Of a stretch of DNA of 64,000 nucleotides, positions 51,121 to 58,493 are shown in pieces (positions within the stretch are counted from its first letter, which is position 1; the number at the start of each line of letters is the position of its first letter). Where the stretch lies: positions 1 to 64,000 of the forward strand of contig PBKC01000072.1 of NCBI GenBank assembly GCA_002721365.1. Reading direction: 5' to 3'. Position numbers and translations under genes: made by a program. Source of the stretch: Rhodospirillaceae bacterium. Lineage in GTDB: Bacteria; Pseudomonadota; Alphaproteobacteria; GCA-2721365. The notes under the pieces are model-generated. The model searched no databases. It worked only from the letters and a program-made list of their open reading frames with translations, and was not told the origin of the DNA.

Positions 51121-51615
51121 ATGCCCGAAAAGATCGACTTCAGCAAAATCCGATTCCTGGTCGTCGAAGCCAATCCACTCGCCGCAGAGCTCATGGTCGA
51201 TATCCTGGCAATGGTCGGGGCGATCTCGATCCGGAAGGCCACGGATAGCGACGCCGCGATGCGGATGATGCGCGATGCCGACGTCGATATCGTCATCACC
51301 GAATGGAACCTCGGCGGGAAGAGCAGCGGTATCGATCTCGTAGACTTCATCCGCCATTCTGCGCAATCGCCCAACCGGTTCCTGCCTGTCATCATGTGCA
51401 CCGCGAACTCCGAGCAGGAGGACGTGGTGGAAGCCCGCGACAAGGGAGTGACCGAGTTTCTTGCCAAGCCGTTCTCCGTCGACGGTTTGTACAAACGGCT
51501 GGTCTCGATCATTGCCAGGCCGCGCTCCTTCATCAATTCAGATACCTATTTCGGCCCTGATCGCCGCCGCCGGCAGGTTCCGATCAGCTTCCCCGACCGC
51601 CGGCAGAAGGACTGA
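51121..51615 (+). CDS. Receiver-domain protein lacking the phospho-acceptor aspartate
   Basis: A 164-residue stand-alone receiver domain with a short basic tail (FGPDRRRRQVP). The CheY-like fold is intact: T94 in IMCTANS and Lys116 in FLAKPF are in place. The acceptor segment reads VDIVITEWNLGG, with Glu61 where the family usually has Asp (TDWN), and the acidic-pocket pair reads VVEANPL, with Ala17 in place of the second acid. Phosphorylation is therefore unlikely, and Glu may mimic a phosphorylated state. It is followed 18 bases later by an HPt-like protein. Confidence 0.88.
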   Translation: MPEKIDFSKIRFLVVEANPLAAELMVDILAMVGAISIRKATDSDAAMRMMRDADVDIVITEWNLGGKSSGIDLVDFIRHSAQSPNRFLPVIMCTANSEQEDVVEARDKGVTEFLAKPFSVDGLYKRLVSIIARPRSFINSDTYFGPDRRRRQVPISFPDRRQKD

Positions 51616-51633
51616 GGAAGGACAGCGCAGGCC

Positions 51634-52131
51634 ATGGCTCGCAAAGCGCAGGTGATCCCGCCGCCGGACGACCTCAAACGGAAGGCGGTCAACTTCAAGA
51701 AGGGGCTGAACCTAGAGCTGTCGGAGTCCGAGAACCGCAAGGTTCAGGGGGTTGTGGAATCCGCTTCCGACCGCTTCCTCACCGAAATCGGCGAAAAACT
51801 GCAGGGGGTCCGAGTCCAGTCGGCCAACCTGTCGGAAGGCGATCCGGCGGTGGGCGACTACCTGGACGCGATCCGCTCGGTCTCCCTCGACATCAAGGGT
51901 ATGGGGGGAACCTTCGGCTATCCGCTGCTCAGCGCCATCGCGAAGTCGCTGAACGACTTCACCAAGAAGATGGATACGGCGACGGAAACCCAGCTTTCGG
52001 TCATTCGCCACCATCTCGACGCGCTTCAGGTCATTCTGAGCCAGGGAATCACCGGTGAAGGCGGCGCCCAGGAAAAGGATCTGCTGGGCGCTTTGCGCGC
52101 GGCCACCGAAAAGACCAAGAACGGCGACTGA
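51634..52131 (+). CDS. HPt-like protein lacking the phospho-histidine
   Basis: A 165-residue helical protein whose middle part (about 75-135) matches the HPt fold: RSVSLDIKGMGGTFGYPLLS then AIAKSLNDFTKKM. In a working HPt the segment is HxxKG (for example AHDIKG); here Leu85 replaces the histidine. The downstream GMGGTFGY is kept. No other obvious acceptor exists, although His126-His127 lie in the last helix. It probably folds as a pseudo-HPt that binds a partner. It is coded beside a receiver lacking its own acceptor. Confidence 0.75.
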   Translation: MARKAQVIPPPDDLKRKAVNFKKGLNLELSESENRKVQGVVESASDRFLTEIGEKLQGVRVQSANLSEGDPAVGDYLDAIRSVSLDIKGMGGTFGYPLLSAIAKSLNDFTKKMDTATETQLSVIRHHLDALQVILSQGITGEGGAQEKDLLGALRAATEKTKNGD

Positions 52132-52186
52132 ACGGCGCCATCCGAATGAGATCGGCTCGCGCCGCTCGGGGCGAGACCGTTGTGCG

Positions 52187-53134
52187 CTAATGGTAGTGAG
52201 GGTGAGGCTCCCCGGTCTCCAGCGCTGAATCGACGCATTCGTCCGCGCAGCCGCGACGCTCGATCTGGATCGTCGCGTGACCGACCCCGAATTCCGACCC
52301 CAGCAGTTCCTTGATACGGCGGAGCACCTGCGAATCGTCAGCGCCGTCGTCGATCACCGCGTGCAGCGTCATCAACGGCCTGTCCGGCGTCAGTGACCAG
52401 GCGTGGACGTGGTGGATGTCGCGGACCTCAGGAATGGCGGTCGCGATCATCTCCTTGAGGCGCGGCGTATCGATCTGATCCGGTGCGCCCTCGAGCAGGA
52501 TATGGGTGGTCCGACGGATCACGAACCAAGCGCTGCGAAGGACAAGAAGGGACACGAGAATCGACAGCATCGGGTCGATCGGTGTCCAGCCGGTCGCCAG
52601 TATGACGATCGCGGCAATGATCGCCGCCAGCGAGCCCAGCAGGTCGCCCATCACATGGACGGCGGCGCCGCGCAGATTGAGGTTCTCTCGATCGCCCCCG
52701 TGCAGAAGCAAGAATGCCGCGCAGTTCACCAGCAGTCCGATCACCGCCACGGACAGCATCAGGCCGCCTTCGATCGCGACCGGCATCAGCAGACGATGCA
52801 CCGCCTCGTAGGCGATCCAGGCGACGATGACCAGCAGGGTCACGCCATTGACGAAGGCGGCGAGGATCTGGGCCCGGTGATAACCATAGGTGCGGCGGGC
52901 GTCATAAGGTCGCTCGGCGATCCGTATCGCGACCCACGCAAGGGCCAGAGCCGCCGCATCGGTCAGCATATGGCCGGCATCGGCCAGCAGTGCCAGCGAG
53001 CCCGACAGGATGCCGCCGACGACCTCCGCCACCATGAAGCCCACCGTCAGCGCCAGCGCCCACCCCAGGCGGCGTTTGCTGTCCGTTCCATGGCTGTGGC
53101 CCGCATGGGCGTGGATGGAATGATCGTGGGCCAT
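52187..53134 (-). CDS. Cation diffusion facilitator, Zn/Cd/Co exporter
   Basis: A 315-residue CDF protein with six membrane helices. The metal-site motifs are in helix 2, LLADAGHMLTDAAALAL, and helix 5, AAVHVMGDLLGSLAAI. Histidine-rich ends MAHDHSIHAHAGHSHG and EPHPHYH can bind metal, and a C-terminal cytoplasmic domain follows. It likely exports zinc or cobalt with proton exchange. ATG 53134 lacks a clear ribosome-binding site; the frame from 53218 is rejected because its extra residues do not resemble the family. Confidence 0.92.
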   Translation of the reverse strand: MAHDHSIHAHAGHSHGTDSKRRLGWALALTVGFMVAEVVGGILSGSLALLADAGHMLTDAAALALAWVAIRIAERPYDARRTYGYHRAQILAAFVNGVTLLVIVAWIAYEAVHRLLMPVAIEGGLMLSVAVIGLLVNCAAFLLLHGGDRENLNLRGAAVHVMGDLLGSLAAIIAAIVILATGWTPIDPMLSILVSLLVLRSAWFVIRRTTHILLEGAPDQIDTPRLKEMIATAIPEVRDIHHVHAWSLTPDRPLMTLHAVIDDGADDSQVLRRIKELLGSEFGVGHATIQIERRGCADECVDSALETGEPHPHYH

Positions 53135-53295
53135 ATTTAAGGAGTTGGGTATCGACTGGTCGGATATCGCGGCTGACGGGTATGCAGGTTTTCCGCCGAC
53201 GCGCGTCTCCGCCTGCACGATCTAGAACCGCAGCCTTTCATCATAGGTCTTGAGTCGCAAGGCTCACCTCCTGGCCGGTCGTGCTGTGACAACAC

Positions 53296-53312
53296 CCCCT
53301 TGGAGGGGTTTT
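53296..53312 (+). terminator. Short hairpin with T run upstream of the DUF-like gene
   Basis: CCCCT (53296-53300), loop TGG, AGGGG (53304-53308), followed by TTTT. It is an intrinsic-terminator-like shape with no annotated plus-strand gene before it, so it could belong to an unseen short transcript in 53135-53300. Read on the other strand it would be in the leader of the CDF gene. Confidence 0.35.
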
Positions 53313-53368
53313 CCTTAGGGCGTCCCCTTGATGTAGGGTCTCACGCCTTCGAAAGGTATTGTTGTGGC

Positions 53369-54577
53369 GTGACGTCGGTCCGGCGACCGACAACGGTGGG
53401 GGCTTTGCGACGCGGTATAATTGGATTTCTCGTCATCGTAGCGATCGGCGCGGCGCTGGCCGTCACCACCTGCCGGTCCCAGGACGGAAACTTCTCTCAG
53501 TTCCCTGGCTTCGATGCCTATTTCAAGGCCAATCCGCCTTCCGACGCTTTGCCGACGCAGGAGGAAAGAGCGCTCCTGTGGCGCAATCGTCCGCACTTGT
53601 TCATCGCCGAGGGCGAAGACGGCCCCATCGACTTCTATCGGGACTACATCGGGGAGGGAGAGCTGCGGGACGGCGACGGCGCGCTGATATCGGCGTCCGT
53701 GACCCAGGACATCCTGAACCGGTACAAGGCCGATCCCGATCTCACCTTCGTGCACAAACCTTCGGGGACGGTTTCGCCGCGGCCGGTTCTGTACGGCCGG
53801 GTCGACCACGACACGGTGACCTTCGATTCGGTGCATGGTCCGCTTACCCAGACCTTCACCTTTCTTACTTACAACGCCGTGTTTCGGACCTCCGGGTTGC
53901 CGGCCGCGTTGCCGAAATGGCAGGGATTGCTTCTCGGCCTCTTCGTCGATCTGGAAGACTGGCACCAGCTCGACCATTACACGGCGGCGACCGTGGTGCT
54001 GGATGGTGTCGACGCGCCGGTCGCGGTCGTTCTGCAGCAACACAATCAGCAGCACAGCTATCTCGTCGGGCGCGACATCATGCTGGGCCCGGACGGCCGA
54101 ATCGCCGTCGATGCCGCGATCCGCTCGAACGAATTCTATCCTCATGCGTCCGACCGTCAGCGCCACCGTGCGGTGGCGATGCCCGACGGCGAGGGGATGC
54201 GCTACCTGATCGCGGGCCAGGACCAGCCATGGATGTCGGCGGACGACGTGACCGAGGGAACGGTGCCGGTCGACTACGACCTCTCTTTCCTCGCTCCGTC
54301 CGACGCCTTCTATACCTTCCAGGGGTTCCTGGGCGAAAAGCGACTGCTCCCGGGGCGCGACGGCCCGCCGGGGGCCGCCTATAACACTCTGCCGTCGTTG
54401 AAGGCCCGCGCGATGCAGTTGTTTGTCGGCTATTGGCGGAGCGATGACCCGGAAGATATGAAGCGCTATGAGACCGCGGCGGACGGTGGCGGCGGATTGT
54501 TCGCGTTCGCCGAAGCCCAGAAGCGGAGATTCTTCTGCGACTGGCGGGCGCTCCGCGGTGCGTCCGAACCATGCTGA
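53369..54577 (+). CDS. Exported or membrane-anchored protein of unknown function
   Basis: A protein of about 402 residues with an N-terminal membrane segment (RRGIIGFLVIVAIGAALAV) and a large extracytoplasmic part. No known motif. Segments such as RPHLFIAEGEDGPIDFYRD, LVGRDIMLGPDGRIAVD and SNEFYPHASDRQRHRAVAM are well formed and suggest a folded enzyme or binding domain. GTG 53369 with AAAGG 12 bases upstream is preferred; the frame from 53300 is longer. Base composition is like its neighbours. Function not recognised. Confidence 0.65.
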   Translation: MTSVRRPTTVGALRRGIIGFLVIVAIGAALAVTTCRSQDGNFSQFPGFDAYFKANPPSDALPTQEERALLWRNRPHLFIAEGEDGPIDFYRDYIGEGELRDGDGALISASVTQDILNRYKADPDLTFVHKPSGTVSPRPVLYGRVDHDTVTFDSVHGPLTQTFTFLTYNAVFRTSGLPAALPKWQGLLLGLFVDLEDWHQLDHYTAATVVLDGVDAPVAVVLQQHNQQHSYLVGRDIMLGPDGRIAVDAAIRSNEFYPHASDRQRHRAVAMPDGEGMRYLIAGQDQPWMSADDVTEGTVPVDYDLSFLAPSDAFYTFQGFLGEKRLLPGRDGPPGAAYNTLPSLKARAMQLFVGYWRSDDPEDMKRYETAADGGGGLFAFAEAQKRRFFCDWRALRGASEPC

Positions 54578-54684
54578 CGGTGAACGCAGCCGTCGGAAGC
54601 GCCTTGCCCGGATGCAACGGGGTTGAGGTAGTCTGAAGAAACCGCGTCGCTGAGGAACGCGGGCGGACCGAGGGGAGAGGCGGC

Positions 54685-57027
54685 ATGAGCAAGTTCGGGA
54701 TCGGCCAGCCGGTTCAGCGCAAGGAAGACGTCCGGTTGCTGACGGGCGCCGGGCAGTATGTCGACGACCGTACCCTGCCGGACGCGGTTCACGCGGTCAT
54801 GCTGCGCTCACCCCACGCCAACGCCCGGATCCTTTCGATCGATACCGAGGCCGCTCGTGCGGTGCCCGGCGTTCTCGCGGTCTATACCGGCGCCGATGTC
54901 GCGGCCGACGGATTGGGCGGGGTGCCAGCCGACTTCACCCCGCCGGATTCGAACGGGAAGAAGACAGCGGTGGTCATCCCGCCCTATCCGCTGCTCGTTC
55001 AGGACCGCGTGCGTTTCGTCGGCGACAGCGTGGCGATGGTGGTCGCGGAAACGGTCGATGGCGCCGCCGAGGCCGCCGAGCAGATCGTCGTCGACTACGA
55101 GCCGCTACCGGCGGTGGCGGACACCGCGTCGGCGACCGCCCCCGATGCTCCACGGATCTGGGACGAGGCGCCGCGGAACGTCTGCTACGAATGGGAAGCC
55201 GGGGACGGCGCTGCCGTCGATGCCGCCTTCGCCAAGGCGGCGAAGGTCACCAGCCTCGACGTCGTCAACAACCGCGTCGTCGTCGCGGCGATGGAAACGC
55301 GTTCGGCGTTCGGTGCGTACGACCCGAAGACCGGCCGTTACACCCTTTATATCGGTACGCAGTTCCCGCACACGGTGAAGGAGCGGCTGGCCGATTCGAT
55401 CCTCAAGGTTCCGTCCGAGTCGGTCCACGTCGTGGTGAGCGACGTGGGCGGCGGCTTCGGCGCCAAGAATGGCGTCTACCGCGAATACGGGCTGGTTCTG
55501 TGGGCGGCGAAGAAGCTCGGCCGTCCGGTGAAATGGGTCGGCGAGCGGGCGGATGCCTTCCTCACCGACTATCACGGCCGCGACAATGTGACCCGCGCCG
55601 AGGTGGCGATGGACGCGGACGGCAACTTCCTCGCCATGCGCTTCACCACCACGGCGGCGATCGGCGCCTATCTCGGCAACAAGGGGGCCCTGTCGCCGGT
55701 GCTCAACACGCCGGCGCTGGTCGGCATCTACAAGACGCCGGCGGTGTGTGTCCGCGTGACGGCGGTGTTCACCAACACCACGCCCACCGACGTCTATCGC
55801 GGTGCCGGTCGGCCGGAGGCGTTCTATGCGCTGGAGCGGCTGGTCGACACGGCAGCGCGGGAGACCGGAATCCCCCGGGATGAGCTTCGTATACGGAATT
55901 CAATCCCGCCGGAGGCGATGCCGTACAAGACACCGCTTGGCCTCACCTACGACAGCGGCGCCTACGCGCAGATCATCCGGGACGGCCTCGCGACGGCCGA
56001 CTGGCAGGGCTTCGAGGCGCGGCGCAAGAAGGCGTCCGATCTGGGTAGGCTGCGGGGCATCGGTTTTTCCAGCATCGTCGAGCGTTGCGGCCACGGCGTC
56101 GACGATACCGCCCAGATCATGTTGGACGGCGACGGCAAGGCGACGGTGCTGATGGGGACGATGTCCAACGGGCAGGGGCACGAGACCGCCTACGCCCAGG
56201 TGATCGCCGACCGGCTCGGCCTCGACATTGCCGACATCACGGTGATCCAGGGCGATACAGATATCGTGAAGACGGGCAAGGGCACCGGCGGGTCGCGCTC
56301 GATCCCGCTCGGCAGTGCCTCGATCTCGATGGCGTCGGAGAAGATCATCGAGAAGGCGCGGCGGATTGCCGCCCATGTCCTGGAGGCGGCAGAGGCCGAT
56401 ATCGCGTTCAAGGACGGGACCTTCGAAATCGTCGGTACCGATCGCAGCATCACCATCGCCGCGGTCGCCCGCGCCGCCGCCGACCCGGCCAGCCTTCCGG
56501 AGGGAATGGAGGCGGGGCTCGACGAGTCCGCGACCTTCTCGCCGACCAACCACACCTATCCCAATGGCTGCCATGTCTGCGAAGTCGAGGTCGATCGCGA
56601 CACCGGAGCGGTGGACATCGTCAACTACGTGATCGTCCATGACGTCGGCAAAGTGCTGAACCCGCTGCTGATGGAGGGCCAGCTCCATGGCGGTGTCGCC
56701 CAGGGCCTCGGCCAAGCGGCGTTCGAGCATGTCGCCTATGACGGCGACGGCCAAATGCTCAGCGGCACGTTCATGGACTATTGCCTGCCCCATGCCGACG
56801 ACCTGCCGAGCTTCGTCTTCGAGACCCGCGAGACGCCGGCGCCGAGCAACCCGCTCGGCATCAAGGGCTGCGGAGAGGCGGGGGCCGCTGCCGCACCGCC
56901 GGCCTTCGTCAACGCGGTGGTCGACGCCCTGTCGCCGCTGGGCGTCCGCCATATCGACATGCCGGTGACCAGCGAAGTCGTGTGGCGGGTGATGGCGGAG
57001 GCGGACGGCCACAGGACGTCTGCGTAA
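54685..57027 (+). CDS. CoxL-like molybdenum-binding dehydrogenase large subunit
   Basis: A 780-residue xanthine dehydrogenase-family molybdopterin subunit of the aldehyde oxidase / CO dehydrogenase type II branch. It begins GIGQPVQRKEDVRLLTGAGQ, has GGGFGAKNGVYREY in the Mo domain, and the loop DVYRGAGRPEAFYALERLVD that is AYRGAGR-like rather than the AYRCSFR of true CO dehydrogenase, so CO oxidation is unlikely. A late conserved part is GEAGAAAAPPAFVNAVVDAL. The usual FAD and [2Fe-2S] subunit genes are not adjacent. Substrate unknown, probably an aldehyde or N-heterocycle. Confidence 0.9.
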   Translation: MSKFGIGQPVQRKEDVRLLTGAGQYVDDRTLPDAVHAVMLRSPHANARILSIDTEAARAVPGVLAVYTGADVAADGLGGVPADFTPPDSNGKKTAVVIPPYPLLVQDRVRFVGDSVAMVVAETVDGAAEAAEQIVVDYEPLPAVADTASATAPDAPRIWDEAPRNVCYEWEAGDGAAVDAAFAKAAKVTSLDVVNNRVVVAAMETRSAFGAYDPKTGRYTLYIGTQFPHTVKERLADSILKVPSESVHVVVSDVGGGFGAKNGVYREYGLVLWAAKKLGRPVKWVGERADAFLTDYHGRDNVTRAEVAMDADGNFLAMRFTTTAAIGAYLGNKGALSPVLNTPALVGIYKTPAVCVRVTAVFTNTTPTDVYRGAGRPEAFYALERLVDTAARETGIPRDELRIRNSIPPEAMPYKTPLGLTYDSGAYAQIIRDGLATADWQGFEARRKKASDLGRLRGIGFSSIVERCGHGVDDTAQIMLDGDGKATVLMGTMSNGQGHETAYAQVIADRLGLDIADITVIQGDTDIVKTGKGTGGSRSIPLGSASISMASEKIIEKARRIAAHVLEAAEADIAFKDGTFEIVGTDRSITIAAVARAAADPASLPEGMEAGLDESATFSPTNHTYPNGCHVCEVEVDRDTGAVDIVNYVIVHDVGKVLNPLLMEGQLHGGVAQGLGQAAFEHVAYDGDGQMLSGTFMDYCLPHADDLPSFVFETRETPAPSNPLGIKGCGEAGAAAAPPAFVNAVVDALSPLGVRHIDMPVTSEVVWRVMAEADGHRTSA

Positions 57028-57060
57028 CGCGACGCGCCATCGTCGCGGATTCTGTCTCGA

Positions 57061-57090
57061 TGCAGCGGGCGCTTTCGACGACCCGCTGCA
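57061..57090. terminator. Hairpin between CoxL-like and P460-like genes
   Basis: TGCAGCGGG (57061-57069) and CCCGCTGCA (57082-57090) form a perfect 9-bp stem with a 12-base loop between two converging genes. No T run follows. Confidence 0.55.
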
Positions 57091-57113
57091 CGCTTGGCTG
57101 AAGGGCTCGACCC

Positions 57114-57635
57114 CTATTCGGCCGCTCGCGACTGGAGCCGGTCGAACGAATGGAGGTAGTCGGTCTCGCTCATCGGAACATGGCACTGCAGGCAGGCGGT
57201 GGCGTCGTTGCCCTTGAGCTCGCCGGAGGGCGTGAACAGCGCGAAGTCCCAGTCGCCGGTGCGGAGATCCTCGGGATAGGCCTCGCCCCATCCTTCCTGC
57301 TTCTCGATCACCGCGATCGCCGCCATGTCGCCCTTCATCACATGGCCTTCGGGGTCCCGCACCACGACGTTCTCGATGCCTGTCTTGGGCTTGTAGATCT
57401 CCATGACCATCTTCGACCCGCTGGGCAGCGGCAATCCGGCCTTGGCGCCGTCGAGCGCGGTGTCGTTGGCGTAGATGATCGCGTATTGCTCGCCATTGGC
57501 ACGTTCCCCAGCGAAGTACTGGGTGAAGCTGCTTTCATAGTCGGCCGGGAATTCCACCCGGTCCGGCGCGGCCACGGCGCTTGCCGTCAATACCGCGGTC
57601 GCCGTCACCGTGCCGAGAATGGTTAGTTTGCGCAT
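57114..57635 (-). CDS. Cytochrome P460-like periplasmic c-type heme protein
   Basis: A 173-residue exported protein with a signal peptide (MRKLTILGTVTATAVLTASA) and the heme c motif ACLQCHVPMSETDY. The middle part (GSKMVMEIYKPKTGIENVVV then MAAIAVIEKQEGWGEAYPED) has the P460 family arrangement, including the conserved GWG-type sequence. P460-type proteins oxidise hydroxylamine or act in nitric oxide detoxification in some bacteria, but this small form may serve another role. It lies downstream of the FMN protein on the same strand. Confidence 0.8.
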   Translation of the reverse strand: MRKLTILGTVTATAVLTASAVAAPDRVEFPADYESSFTQYFAGERANGEQYAIIYANDTALDGAKAGLPLPSGSKMVMEIYKPKTGIENVVVRDPEGHVMKGDMAAIAVIEKQEGWGEAYPEDLRTGDWDFALFTPSGELKGNDATACLQCHVPMSETDYLHSFDRLQSRAAE

Positions 57636-57766
57636 CCCTTTTTCCCCCTGCTCATATTCCGGGCGTTATGTATCAGCGACCATAAAAGGCCGCATGCCGA
57701 GGGCAACCTATGGCCACCATAGACTGCCCATACGGGAAGGTCTGGGCGAGGGAGCGCCGCGCAGGG

Positions 57767-58378
57767 TCAATAGAGGATCTTCCGATATCGCTCGACCATC
57801 GCCTCCTCCGACTCGACGGGGCCGGCATCCCCCATCTGGTCACGGATGATCTCGTTGATGGTGGGGAGGGCGTTGCGCTCGACCTTCGCATCCTCTTCCC
57901 ACAGGCGGGAGCGCATCATCGCCTTGGCGCAGTGGATGTAGGCTTCTTGGACCGTCACCAGGATCACCGTCCGGGGCAGTCGGCCATCGACCGCGAACTC
58001 TGTTCGCAGTTCCTCGTCGTCGCGGATTTCGGCGGTGCCGTTCACCCGCATCGTCTCGCGGATGCCGGGGATGAGGAACAGCAGTCCCACCGCCGGGTTC
58101 TCCAGCAGGTTGGAAAGCGTGTCGAGGCGGTTGTTGCCCGGCCAGTCGGCGATCGCCAGATGGTGGTCGTCGAGCACGATCACCGAGCCCGGCCGGTCGC
58201 CGCGCGGCGACACGTCAGCCCGACCCGCACCGTCCATGGACGCGATCACTAGGAACGGCGACAGGCCGATGAAGCGGCGGCAGTGGCGGTCGAGATGGGC
58301 GAGTTCCTTCCCGAGCGCACGTCCCATCGGCGCGTCGTAGAGGGTGCGAAGCTGCTCCTGAGTTTCGATCCTGGCCAC
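57767..58378 (-). CDS. Pyridoxamine 5'-phosphate oxidase-family FMN-binding protein
   Basis: A 203-residue split beta-barrel flavoprotein of the PNPOx-like superfamily. It contains FLVIASMDGAGRADVSPRGD, VIVLDDHHLAIADWPGNNRL and the SNLLENPAVGLLFLIPG stretch typical of the subgroup also found in Deinococcus, in which the true PNPOx active-site arginines are absent. It probably binds FMN, F420 or heme and has an undetermined redox role. It begins upstream of the P460-like gene and is downstream of the Lon region. Confidence 0.85.
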   Translation of the reverse strand: MARIETQEQLRTLYDAPMGRALGKELAHLDRHCRRFIGLSPFLVIASMDGAGRADVSPRGDRPGSVIVLDDHHLAIADWPGNNRLDTLSNLLENPAVGLLFLIPGIRETMRVNGTAEIRDDEELRTEFAVDGRLPRTVILVTVQEAYIHCAKAMMRSRLWEEDAKVERNALPTINEIIRDQMGDAGPVESEEAMVERYRKILY

Positions 58379-58452
58379 CGATCCGTCCTCCCTGCATGTG
58401 TGACGCGGAGGCTATCGCCACCGCGCCCCATCTTGAAGGTCCGAATCGAGGG

Positions 58453-58482
58453 CCCTGGGGCGAGGGATCGTCCGCCTCAGGG
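58453..58482 (-). terminator. Hairpin after lon
   Basis: CCCTGGGGCG (58453-58462) and CGCCTCAGGG (58473-58482) form a 10-bp stem with one mismatch, placed 12 bases beyond the lon stop on the minus strand. No long T run follows. Confidence 0.45.
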
Positions 58483-58493
58483 TCTTGTTCTCT

